Below are positions 34,399 through 42,173 of a DNA stretch of 64,000 nucleotides, one piece after another. The first letter of the stretch is position 1. The number at the start of each line of letters is the position of its first letter. The position numbers and the translations under genes are program-made. Origin of the DNA: Enterobacter asburiae (GTDB lineage Bacteria > Pseudomonadota > Gammaproteobacteria > Enterobacterales > Enterobacteriaceae); contig NZ_CP102247.1 of NCBI RefSeq assembly GCF_024599655.1, positions 4,278,001-4,342,000 of the forward strand, written 5' to 3'. The notes beneath the pieces were generated by a model. The model was not told the origin of the DNA and ran no database searches. It saw only the letters and a program-made list of their open reading frames with translations.

Positions 34399-35304
34399 AT
34401 GAAATACGAAATTAGTGAAATTTTAAACACAGCTCTTATGACTAGAACGATAAGTATCATCGTAGAAGGTGTGGATGATATACAAGTATATGACAGCATA
34501 GCTAAAAGCGTTGATAAAACTGCTGAAATCTTTCCTATTGAAACGATTGAAGGATATTTCCCAGGATGTAATCACGTTATTAAGGCAATGGATGATTTAC
34601 TTGAACTCCCAGCATCCAATGTTAGCTATGATAACTATATTTTAGGCATCATTGATAAAGATATAAAGGATTATAGAGGTGAATTACCCATTAACCCGCT
34701 AATTTTAACTTTAAAATATTACTCAATGGAGTCTCATTTTGTACATAAAGAGGTTCTACCCAGCCTATTCGAATTAATAACTAAAACACCACATTCGCTG
34801 ATCACAGGGGAGTTTATAGATCACTTGTATGATCTTATTGCCTTAAATAATGAAGACTTCTTTTTAATCTGCCTTGAATCTTTGAAAAATTCTTTAGATC
34901 CTGATTATGAAAGTGATTTCGCCTATAGCTATTCTGAAGGCAGAATTTTTTCGGAAGAAGATGTTAGCAAAGTAAGGTTAAAAAGAGATGAGCTATTGAC
35001 GTTCGCGGATAGTTTATCCATATCCAGAAACATTAATGACCTCAAAAAAATATCTAAAGGAAAATGGTTACTCCATTTCTTCTGTGTAAAAACTTTGAGT
35101 GCATCTCAACAGTTCAAAGATTTGTGTGGCACACCACCAATACGACAATGTGTTATGTGTAGCGGAAATGGCCATTCACCGAACCATTGCCTTTATAAAT
35201 TAAAAGACTCGATAACGTCAAAAAACTTAAAGCCATTATTAATGCGTAATATTTGGCTTAATGACTTCGACTACATAAGAAACAAAATCAGCTCGATGAT
35301 TTAA
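34399..35304 (+). CDS. ariB: PARIS effector AriB (DUF4435, TOPRIM nuclease)
   Basis: A 301-residue DUF4435 protein. The TOPRIM-like core shows IIVEGVDDIQVYD (Glu23) and YILGIIDKDIKDY; a C-terminal CVMCSGNGHSPNHC cluster could bind zinc. In PARIS, AriA releases AriB, which cleaves host tRNA (tRNA-Lys in the studied E. coli system). The ATG at 34399 lies three bases after the ariA stop; a TTG at 34393 overlaps that stop. A strong palindromic terminator follows at once, closing the two-gene operon. Confidence 0.86.
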   Translation: MKYEISEILNTALMTRTISIIVEGVDDIQVYDSIAKSVDKTAEIFPIETIEGYFPGCNHVIKAMDDLLELPASNVSYDNYILGIIDKDIKDYRGELPINPLILTLKYYSMESHFVHKEVLPSLFELITKTPHSLITGEFIDHLYDLIALNNEDFFLICLESLKNSLDPDYESDFAYSYSEGRIFSEEDVSKVRLKRDELLTFADSLSISRNINDLKKISKGKWLLHFFCVKTLSASQQFKDLCGTPPIRQCVMCSGNGHSPNHCLYKLKDSITSKNLKPLLMRNIWLNDFDYIRNKISSMI

Positions 35305-35340
35305 AAAAAACAGCAAGAGAGAATTCTCTTGCTGTTTTTT
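35305..35340. terminator. Bidirectional terminator after ariB
   Basis: Perfect 36-base palindrome: A6 then CAGCAAGAGA, a GAAT loop, TCTCTTGCTG and T6. It serves ariB on the plus strand and the integrase on the minus strand. Confidence 0.93.
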
Positions 35341-35384
35341 AGAGATCGATTTTTTTAACACCTTTAAAATTAAATTCAACAACA

Positions 35385-36646
35385 TTATTTCCCGTGTTTT
35401 TTTCCATAATCGTATGGTGTTATATACTCTAGTTTATTTTCATCAAAGTAATCTGCCCACCACTGAACCATATAACGTCTTTCATCTAAGTGTTCTGAAG
35501 TATGAATATAAGCCGCACGCACATTATTACACTCTGGGTGGCTCAACTGACGTTCTATTGCATCCTCGCTCCATAACCCTGATTCCCCCAGCGCACCACG
35601 AGCCATCGTGCTAAAACCATGCCCGCAAACCTCGGTTTTTGTGTCATAACCCATCGCACGCAATGCGCTATTTACCGTGTTTTCGCTCATAACCTTAGTT
35701 GCGTCGTGATCCCCCGGAAACAGCAGTTCTTTATCACCACTAATCTGCTTAAGCTGCTCTAACAAAACCATCGCCTGCCGACTCAGAGGAACGATATGCT
35801 CTTCTTTCATCTTCATGCCACGGTACGAATAACGCACACCCTTAATTTCTTCTCGTTTTGCCGGTACGCGCCGAAGAGATTTGTCGAAATCTAATTCATC
35901 CCACCGAGCGAAACGTAACTCACTGGAACGCACAAAAGTTAGTAAGGAAAGCTCGACCGCGATCCGTGTCATTACGCGGCCACGATATGCAGCAAGACGT
36001 GCAAGAAACTCAGGGAAGCGGTTAGATGGTAAAGCTGGATAGTGTCGTGCTTTGGTTGTAGATAACGCACCGGCCATGTCACTGACTGGATTAGAGTCGA
36101 TGTAATCGTTCTGTACGGCATAACGCATAATGGCCGTAACACGCTGTTGCAGACGCTGAGCGACGTCGTGTTTACCAGTGGCATCAACTTTTTTAATCGG
36201 GGTTAACAGGTGGCTGGTTTTGAGCTGGCGAATGTCGGACGAACCGATGTGGGGGAAGATATAAAGCTCAAGATAGCGAAGAACGCGCGATCGATGGTCT
36301 TCACTCCAGCGCTTGTTGCTGGCATGCCATTCACGAGCAATTGTTTCGAAAGTGTATGCCCCCGAACTCTCAGCCTGAGCTTCTCTCTGTTCGGCTTTTG
36401 GGTCAATGCCCTGTACTAAGAGCTTTTTAGCCTCGTCACGCTTTGCTCTTGCCTGAGCAAGCGTCACAGTAGGCCAAACACCAAAGGCAAGGCGATCCTC
36501 TTTTTTGTCAGAGGGACGTCGGTATTTCATGCGCCAGTATTTAGAGCACTTGGCCAAAACCTCAAGATACAAACCGCCGCCTTCGGCCATTTGTAGGTTT
36601 TATCTTTTGGCTTTGCGGTATCGACCTGCCTGGCGATGAGCTTCAT
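35385..36646 (-). pseudogene. int: P4-type tyrosine integrase with N-terminal frameshift
   Basis: P4-family site-specific recombinase. From 36590 an open frame of 401 residues contains the catalytic domain (SLLTFVRSSELRFARWDELD, EEHIVPLS, GHGFSTMARG, QLSHPE). The canonical N-terminus MKLIARQVDTAKPKDKTYK starts at ATG 36646 but is one base out of frame: one A appears missing just before codon ATG 36590 (the run reads CAAATGG where CAAAATGG is expected). Translation from 36590 would lack the first 19 residues of the arm-binding domain. It lies 150 bases from leuX, pointing away from it. Confidence 0.88.
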
Positions 36647-36796
36647 TTGAGGCACACTTCTAATCGAAGTTAAGCTGCCCCCAATGACATGCGGATTTCA
36701 ACGGACAACCTCGGACGACTCAGGACGTAAAAAACGCTGCAAGCATTGATTTTTAAGGGATAATTGGACTTTCTCGGATGGTCTTGGAAGAACTAA

Positions 36797-36816
36797 TGGT
36801 GCCGAAGGCCGGACTC
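36797..36816. other. Putative attachment-site core (3' end of leuX)
   Basis: P4-family integrases recombine at the 3' end of leuX, re-creating the tRNA. The last ~20 bases of the gene would be the core at this junction. I searched the accessory region by eye for a second direct copy and did not find one, so the distal junction is lost or unrecognised. Confidence 0.5.
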
Positions 36817-36881
36817 GAACCGGCACGTATTTCTACGGTTGATTTTGAATCAACTGCGTCTACCGATTTCGCCACTTCGGC
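36797..36881 (-). tRNA. leuX: tRNA-Leu (anticodon CAA)
   Basis: An 85-base type II tRNA on the minus strand: 5' GCCGAAGTGGCGAAATCGG, anticodon stem GTTGA/TCAAC with loop TTCAAAA (anticodon CAA), a short variable arm, T loop GGTTCGAGTCC, and encoded CCA. The acceptor stem GCCGAAG pairs with CTTCGGC. leuX is the classical attachment site of satellite phage P4, whose integrase remnant lies beside its 3' end. Confidence 0.97.
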
Positions 36882-36987
36882 ACTGAAGGGGATGCGGAAA
36901 CGTTGTGGATTATACCTGTCGCGCGCCGCCATGCAAGCGACGACGCGCTAAACCCGCGCTAAGTGCCCAAAAAACCAGCGCCCTTCG

Positions 36988-37710
36988 TCACTCCAGTTCA
37001 GACACCGCCAGCCGAATCACCCCCGCCGCCTTCTGCTCCGGCAGCGCCAGCACCTTCGCCCACATCTCCTGTACCATATCGCAGGAGAGCTTCTCTTTGC
37101 CCGCCGCCTTCTCCGGCATCTGCAGCAGCTGGATGTCCTCGCCGTACTTATCGGCAAGTGCCTTCATAATCGGCCGCACGTCCTCGACAGCCGCCTCGCG
37201 TTCAGCCTGGGTCACGGTGTGGCGGTTTTTGCCGTAGGCCGCGCGCATCATGTCGGCGTCGGCCTGCATGCGCCGCGCCATCAGGTCTTTATCCAGCATG
37301 CGCATCGGGTTGATGCCGCCCTTCACCATCGGGTAGAGGAAGCGGAAGCAGGCGTCATCGCTCACCTTCTGGATGGCGGCGGTCTGCTCCATATTGATGG
37401 TCATGTAGTTCACCACGTTGGCGTCCGGGGCGTTCTGCAGGCGCGACATCTGCAGATGCAGGATCTGCGGCTGGATGGTGTCGATAATCTGCTGCTCCGG
37501 CTCGCCCGCTTTTTGCAGGGCGGCCATCTGGTCGAGGATGCGCTGATGCAGCGCGGGCTCCTGCTCCTTAATCACCTGCCAGGCTGGCATCGCGTTGAGG
37601 GCGGAATCCATCTGCCGTTCCGGAACGCGCTGCCTGTCGAAGAACACCCAGAACGCCACGGCGGCGGCCACCACAACAACCATCACGGTACGGGTCCACG
37701 TTTTATTCAT
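36988..37710 (-). CDS. Conserved membrane-anchored protein of unknown function
   Basis: A 240-residue protein with one N-terminal membrane anchor (TVMVVVVAAAVAFWVFF, about 8-24) and a helical, Met- and Gln-rich periplasmic portion (MDSALNAMPAWQVIKEQEP; LQMSRLQNAPDANVV). Two lone Cys residues (DACFRF and LSCDMV) could form a disulphide. It lies 30 bases downstream of miaE, same strand, between miaE and leuX. I do not recognise a family with a known role. Confidence 0.7.
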   Translation of the reverse strand: MNKTWTRTVMVVVVAAAVAFWVFFDRQRVPERQMDSALNAMPAWQVIKEQEPALHQRILDQMAALQKAGEPEQQIIDTIQPQILHLQMSRLQNAPDANVVNYMTINMEQTAAIQKVSDDACFRFLYPMVKGGINPMRMLDKDLMARRMQADADMMRAAYGKNRHTVTQAEREAAVEDVRPIMKALADKYGEDIQLLQMPEKAAGKEKLSCDMVQEMWAKVLALPEQKAAGVIRLAVSELE

Positions 37711-37740
37711 CTCGCATCCTTATCCTTGAGTTGTGCCGGT

Positions 37741-38499
37741 TTACACCGGCACGCCGCTGTGGAAGCGAAACTCGTTGTCCGGTGTCGAGATAAGTGTGGC
37801 TTCAATTTCGCCAAAATGCTGTATGCGCGGTGAGATATCGTCGTCGCTCACCTGCTGTGCCAGCGTCAGGTAGTCCTGATAGTGGCGCGCTTCCGAGCGC
37901 AGCAGCGAGAGATAGAACTTCTGCAGGTCGTCGTCGAGGAACGGGGCCAGCGCGGCGAAGCGTTCGCAGGAGCGGGCTTCGATGTAGGCGCCGCAGATGA
38001 GCTTGTCGATCAGCGTCAGCGGTTCGTGGGTGCGCACTTCCTTCAGCATCCCTTTGGCGTAGCGGCTGGCGGTGATTTTGACGTACGGAATGTCGCGGGC
38101 CAGCATCGCCTCGCGCACCTGCCAGAAGTGGTGCAACTCCTCTTTAATCAGCAGCACCATGCTGTCGATGAGCGCCTGGCCCCACGGGTCGTCGGTTTTG
38201 GGCATCACGCTTTTACCAATCTGCCTGTGCAGGGCGATGAAGTCCGGCTCCGGGCCGTAGCGGAAGGTGAACAGTTCGTAGGGCTTGAGCCAGTCGAGCA
38301 GCGCGTCGGCACCGCTTTCGTCGGCGACGTATTTACGCACCAGCAGCAGCGCGGTCTGGGCGGCCTTGAGTTCGCACACCATGTGGTCGGTGAGCAGCAG
38401 CGGCAGGTTCGCCGGGTCGCGGGCTTTATCAATCCATGCTTGCGGGGTCGGGCACTGGAGGAAGTTGAGTACGGGGGCGAGTATCTGCGGGTAATCCAT
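37741..38499 (-). CDS. miaE: tRNA-(ms2io6A37) hydroxylase MiaE
   Basis: A 252-residue carboxylate-bridged diiron monooxygenase that hydroxylates the isopentenyl group of ms2i6A37 in tRNA. Ligand segments include CELKAAQTAL, KEELHHFWQV, EARSCERFA and EARHYQDY. The start at 38499 (MDYPQILAPVLNFLQCP) is the family N-terminus; the frame is open upstream but reads through the rraB 3' end. Present in Salmonella and absent from E. coli K-12. It follows rraB by about 46 bases. Confidence 0.93.
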   Translation of the reverse strand: MDYPQILAPVLNFLQCPTPQAWIDKARDPANLPLLLTDHMVCELKAAQTALLLVRKYVADESGADALLDWLKPYELFTFRYGPEPDFIALHRQIGKSVMPKTDDPWGQALIDSMVLLIKEELHHFWQVREAMLARDIPYVKITASRYAKGMLKEVRTHEPLTLIDKLICGAYIEARSCERFAALAPFLDDDLQKFYLSLLRSEARHYQDYLTLAQQVSDDDISPRIQHFGEIEATLISTPDNEFRFHSGVPV

Positions 38500-38545
38500 G
38501 GTTCTGCCTTGAAAAAGCGGTGGCGTGCGCCACCGCCTGAAACGC

Positions 38546-38971
38546 TTAGTGACGCACGCCGTCGTCGTCTTCGTCGACGTAATCTTCGTCGTCGCCTTCT
38601 TCGCCGTCTTCACCGTTCGGATCTTCGAAGTAGGTTCCCCAGCCGTCGTATTCCACTTCAAACTTTTCGGCCAGGTTCATCAGCTGTTCTACCTGCGCGT
38701 CGATAAGCTCCGCCTTCAGCGCGCCTTCGCTCAGGATGTCGCAGCAGATGACGGTGTCGCCCTCTTCCACTTCCAGCTCTTCCGGCTCGGTCACTTCGTA
38801 ACCCAGCTTGAAGGCTTCCACGGCCAGTTTTTCCAGCGCGTCGAAATCATCCGCAGAGAAATGGTGCTCGATGGTGTACAGCGCGTCCGGATCGCTACCG
38901 TCTTCCAGCAGTTCTTCAATAATCAGACGCGTCTCTTCGCGTTGCTCTTCCAGGTGTTCCGGGTTTGCCAT
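38546..38971 (-). CDS. rraB: Ribonuclease E inhibitor RraB
   Basis: A 141-residue, strongly acidic protein (YjgD) that binds RNase E and alters degradosome composition. The conserved N-terminus REETRLIIEELLEDGSDPDA, the central LGYEVTEPEELEVEEGD and the Asp/Glu-rich tail DGEEGDDEDYVDEDDDG are plain. Divergent from argI, with which it shares a 164-base region, the same arrangement as in E. coli and Salmonella. Confidence 0.96.
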   Translation of the reverse strand: MANPEHLEEQREETRLIIEELLEDGSDPDALYTIEHHFSADDFDALEKLAVEAFKLGYEVTEPEELEVEEGDTVICCDILSEGALKAELIDAQVEQLMNLAEKFEVEYDGWGTYFEDPNGEDGEEGDDEDYVDEDDDGVRH

Positions 38972-39069
38972 GGCTCAATCCTCTTTAAAGTGCGGCAGAT
39001 ACTTCTATTTTCACACACGGACGGGTTTGCCTCCACCTTTGTAAGAAAGAATTGTGAAACGGGGTTGCA

Positions 39070-39109
39070 AATGAATAATTACACATATAAAGTGAATTTT
39101 AATTCAATA
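39070..39109 (+). promoter_or_regulatory. argI promoter with tandem ARG boxes
   Basis: Two 18-19-base ARG boxes (AATGAATAATTACACATA at 39070-39087 and AGTGAATTTTAATTCAATA at 39091-39109) separated by three bases, the standard ArgR hexamer operator. A -35 TTGCAA (39065) and -10 TATAAA (39086) overlap them. Predicts arginine repression of argI. Confidence 0.9.
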
Positions 39110-39135
39110 AGTGGCGTTCGCCATGCGAGGATAAA

Positions 39136-40140
39136 ATGTCCGATTTATACAAAAAACACTTTCTGAAACTGCTCGACTTTACCCCTGCACAGTTCACTTC
39201 TCTGCTGACCCTTGCCGCACAGCTCAAAGCCGATAAAAAAAATGGCAAGGAAGTACAAAAGCTTACCGGTAAAAACATCGCGCTCATCTTCGAAAAAGAC
39301 TCGACCCGTACACGTTGCTCTTTCGAAGTTGCCGCATTTGACCAGGGCGCGCGCGTCACCTATTTAGGGCCGAGCGGCAGCCAGATTGGGCATAAAGAGT
39401 CAATTAAAGACACCGCACGGGTGCTCGGGCGGATGTATGACGGCATTCAGTATCGCGGCCACGGCCAGGAAGTGGTCGAGACGCTGGCGCAGTACGCGGG
39501 CGTGCCGGTGTGGAACGGGCTGACCAACGAGTTCCACCCGACGCAGCTGCTGGCGGACCTGCTGACCATGCAGGAGCACCTGCCGGGCAAGGCGTTTAAC
39601 GAGATGACGCTGGTCTACGCGGGCGACGCGCGCAACAACATGGGCAACTCGATGCTGGAAGCGGCGGCGCTGACCGGGCTGGATCTGCGCCTGGTGGCCC
39701 CGAAAGCCTGCTGGCCGGAAGAGAGCCTGGTGGCGGAGTGCAGCGCGCTGGCGGAGAAGCATGGCGGGAAGATCACGCTGACGGAAGACGTGGCGGCGGG
39801 CGTGAAGGGCGCGGACTTTATCTATACCGACGTCTGGGTGTCGATGGGCGAAGCCAAAGAGAAGTGGGCGGAGCGGATTGCGCTGCTGCGCGGGTATCAG
39901 GTGAACGCGAATATGATGGCGCTGACCGGCAACCCGAACGTGAAGTTCCTGCACTGTCTGCCGGCGTTCCATGACGACCAGACCACGCTCGGCAAGCAGA
40001 TGGCGAAAGAGTTCGATCTGCACGGCGGAATGGAAGTGACGGACGAGGTGTTTGAGTCAGCGGCGAGCATCGTGTTCGACCAGGCGGAAAACCGGATGCA
40101 TACGATTAAGGCGGTGATGGTGGCGACGCTTGGGGAATAA
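39136..40140 (+). CDS. argI: Anabolic ornithine carbamoyltransferase ArgI
   Basis: A 334-residue OTCase converting ornithine and carbamoyl phosphate to citrulline in arginine synthesis. Carbamoyl-phosphate loop STRTRCSFE, FHPTQLLADL, and the ornithine motif HCLPAFHD are present. ARG boxes upstream mark it as the biosynthetic isozyme, whereas the paralogue at 51935 is in the catabolic arc operon; the two are the same length. A strong terminator follows. Confidence 0.96.
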   Translation: MSDLYKKHFLKLLDFTPAQFTSLLTLAAQLKADKKNGKEVQKLTGKNIALIFEKDSTRTRCSFEVAAFDQGARVTYLGPSGSQIGHKESIKDTARVLGRMYDGIQYRGHGQEVVETLAQYAGVPVWNGLTNEFHPTQLLADLLTMQEHLPGKAFNEMTLVYAGDARNNMGNSMLEAAALTGLDLRLVAPKACWPEESLVAECSALAEKHGGKITLTEDVAAGVKGADFIYTDVWVSMGEAKEKWAERIALLRGYQVNANMMALTGNPNVKFLHCLPAFHDDQTTLGKQMAKEFDLHGGMEVTDEVFESAASIVFDQAENRMHTIKAVMVATLGE

Positions 40141-40163
40141 TCCCCTCTCCCACTTTGAGATGG

Positions 40164-40199
40164 TGATTATCTGCTGAATTATTTTTCAGCAGATAATCA
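40164..40199 (+). terminator. Terminator after argI
   Basis: Perfect 14-base-pair stem (TGATTATCTGCTGA/TCAGCAGATAATCA) with an eight-base T-rich loop, about 25 bases after the argI stop. AT-rich sequence then runs to 40400 and presumably holds the next promoter. Confidence 0.75.
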
Positions 40200-40400
40200 T
40201 TTCCAGTTTACGCGCAGAAAAAATCATTTTACTGACGCTTCCTCAGATAAGCATCAACCATAATATGTATTTATGATATTATTAACCATTATTTATCAGA
40301 TAGATGATGGTTAATATTAGATCATTATCAATTACAAAATATTGTATATATTCGGTGTAATGTTTCCTTATTACTACGTTCCGTTAATAAGGATTATTTT

Positions 40401-40763
40401 ATGTCATGGAATAAGCATGAAGCTGTGTCTTATGCCCGCAGCCACGCACATCATAACAGCACGGGTTACTGCGCCCGCGCCGTTGCGGCAGCTATTCGCG
40501 CCGGAGGATTGAAAATTGATGGTGCTGATGCAAAAAACTTCTGGCGCTCTCTTGAGAAGGCAGGATTCAGCAAGGTGTATGGCACCCCCATTGAGGGTGA
40601 TGTCGCAGTCATTGACGCATTACCAGGTGCGCATCAAAACGGGCATGCATGTATCTACGACGGATCGGGTACCTGGTATTCAGATTTTAAACAGAACAGC
40701 CTTTATCCCGGCCAGACATATCGGAAGATACAGCCAAAAATCACCATTTACAGGCACTACTGA
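40401..40763 (+). CDS. NlpC/P60-like peptidoglycan amidase, candidate T6SS effector
   Basis: A 120-residue protein without signal peptide: Cys24 in NSTGYCARAVAAAIRAGG and His82 in HQNGHACIYDGSGTWYSD give the Cys-His order of NlpC/P60 amidases and of type VI amidase effectors (Tae). AAGGA precedes the ATG. The next gene encodes a secreted small protein one base later, the effector/periplasmic-immunity pattern. AT-rich relative to argI and xynR, and lies between them. No secretion genes are nearby; delivery is inferred. Confidence 0.72.
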   Translation: MSWNKHEAVSYARSHAHHNSTGYCARAVAAAIRAGGLKIDGADAKNFWRSLEKAGFSKVYGTPIEGDVAVIDALPGAHQNGHACIYDGSGTWYSDFKQNSLYPGQTYRKIQPKITIYRHY

Positions 40764-40764
40764 T

Positions 40765-41217
40765 ATGAAAAATATCTTACTACTTCTCTTCATATTTTCT
40801 TCCTCTGCAATGGCCGACCATTCTGATCCGATTGAGCGGGCGACAGAATTCAACAAATGGTACGTTAATCAAATCAACAAAGATGCATTTCCCATTACTG
40901 ATGGCAACGAAATAGATAAATATGTCACAGCATCAACAATGAAAAAACTCCGACGCACTCAGGATCCTCGCTATGCAGACGAAGAGTTTTACGAGGCTGA
41001 TATATTTTTAAAAGCGCAATACGTCGGCGATGACTGGCCCCAGAATGTTACAGCCATAGCGGGGGATACCGATCCAGTTTGTGTCAACGTATACATTGCA
41101 TTTGGTAAAAAGCAGGACCACGTAGTCATAGATTGCATGGTTAAAGAAGACAACTTATGGAAGGTGCAGTCGGTTTCTGCTGTTGAATTTTCAAGAAACC
41201 TGACTATACCGAACTGA
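40765..41217 (+). CDS. Secreted DUF3828-like protein, candidate amidase immunity
   Basis: A 150-residue protein with a Sec signal peptide (KNILLLLFIFSSSAMADHSD, cleavage after AMA near 17-19) and a DUF3828-like body (ATEFNKWYVNQINKDAF, LFLKAQ-type strand, CVNVYIAFGKK, WKVQSVS). The start overlaps the end of the amidase gene region (TGATATG). A periplasmic location fits neutralisation of a peptidoglycan amidase. Family match is from memory. Confidence 0.7.
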   Translation: MKNILLLLFIFSSSAMADHSDPIERATEFNKWYVNQINKDAFPITDGNEIDKYVTASTMKKLRRTQDPRYADEEFYEADIFLKAQYVGDDWPQNVTAIAGDTDPVCVNVYIAFGKKQDHVVIDCMVKEDNLWKVQSVSAVEFSRNLTIPN

Positions 41218-41263
41218 GCCAAACAACGTACTGACAATGATATTGAATCGGTGCGCTCTTCTT

Positions 41264-41331
41264 GCCGGGTGTCGCTTCGCTTACCCGGCCTACAAAACCC
41301 GTAGGCCCGTGCAAGCGAAGCGCCGCCGGGC
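41264..41331. repeat. REP pair
   Basis: Two inverted REP units: GCCGGGTGTCGCTTCGC through CGGCCTAC (41264-41293), and GTAGGCCCGTGCAAGCG through CGCCGGGC (41301-41331), between the immunity gene and xynR. Confidence 0.85.
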
Positions 41332-41411
41332 AAACCGGCTCCATTTCATTGATTTTTCCCCCCGAAAAAGGTACGTTTTCGCCTTAATTCCAGCGTGGAC
41401 ATACCAGCATT

Positions 41412-42173
41412 ATGCCGATTATTCAGTCTGTTGAACGTGCGTTGCAGATCCTCGACCTGTTCAACGAGCAGGCCACCGAGCTTAAGATCACCGACATCAG
41501 CAAACTGATGGGGCTAAGCAAGAGTACCCTCCACTCGCTGCTGAAAACCCTGCAGCTTCACGGCTATATCGATCAGAACCCGGAGAACGGCAAATATCGC
41601 CTCGGCATGAAGCTGGTCGAGCGTGGTCATTTTGTCGTGGGCTCCATCGATATTCGTCAGAAGGCGAAAGGCTGGCTGATGGAGCTGTCCCGGCGGACCG
41701 GGCAGACCACCCATCTGGGGATCCTGGATGGGCGTGAAGGGGTCTATATCGAGAAGATTGAAGGCAAGCTGGCCGCCATCGCCTATTCGCGCATCGGCCG
41801 CCGCCTGCCGGTTCACGCCACCGCTATCGGCAAGGTGTTGATTGCCTGGCTGGGCGAACCCGAGCTGAACGCCCTGCTGGAGGGCTATCAGTACACCACC
41901 TTTACGCCCGCCACCCTCGCGTCTCGCGAAGCCTTAATGAGCGCCCTGGCGCAGACCCGTGAGCAGGGCTACGCCCTGGACAGCGAAGAGAACGAGCAGG
42001 GCGTGCGCTGCGTGGCGGTGCCGGTGTGGAACCACGAGTCCCGCGTCATTGCCGCCCTGAGCCTGTCGACGCTGACCTCCCGCGTGGACGACGCTGAGCT
42101 GGCTAATTTCCGCGAGCAGCTTCAGCAGGCCGGGCTCGAGCTCTCACGCGCGCTGGGCTATGCCGGCTCGTAG
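41412..42173 (+). CDS. xynR: IclR-family repressor XynR (YagI)
   Basis: A 253-residue IclR regulator: N-terminal winged helix (SVERALQILDLFNEQA, LMGLSKSTLHSLLKTL) and a GAF-like effector domain (RLPVHATAIGKVLIAW, NEQGVRCVAVPVWNH). In E. coli K-12, yagI/xynR precedes yagHGFE on CP4-6 and represses those genes; here the same five genes are adjacent in the same order. Its 3' end overlaps the convergent yagH stop by 16 bases. Confidence 0.9.
   Translation: MPIIQSVERALQILDLFNEQATELKITDISKLMGLSKSTLHSLLKTLQLHGYIDQNPENGKYRLGMKLVERGHFVVGSIDIRQKAKGWLMELSRRTGQTTHLGILDGREGVYIEKIEGKLAAIAYSRIGRRLPVHATAIGKVLIAWLGEPELNALLEGYQYTTFTPATLASREALMSALAQTREQGYALDSEENEQGVRCVAVPVWNHESRVIAALSLSTLTSRVDDAELANFREQLQQAGLELSRALGYAGS

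Noticed and set aside
38500..38661. 54-residue N-terminal extension of MiaE
   Set aside because: It reads through the antisense-like 3' end of rraB in another frame; MDYPQILAP at 38499 is the family start.
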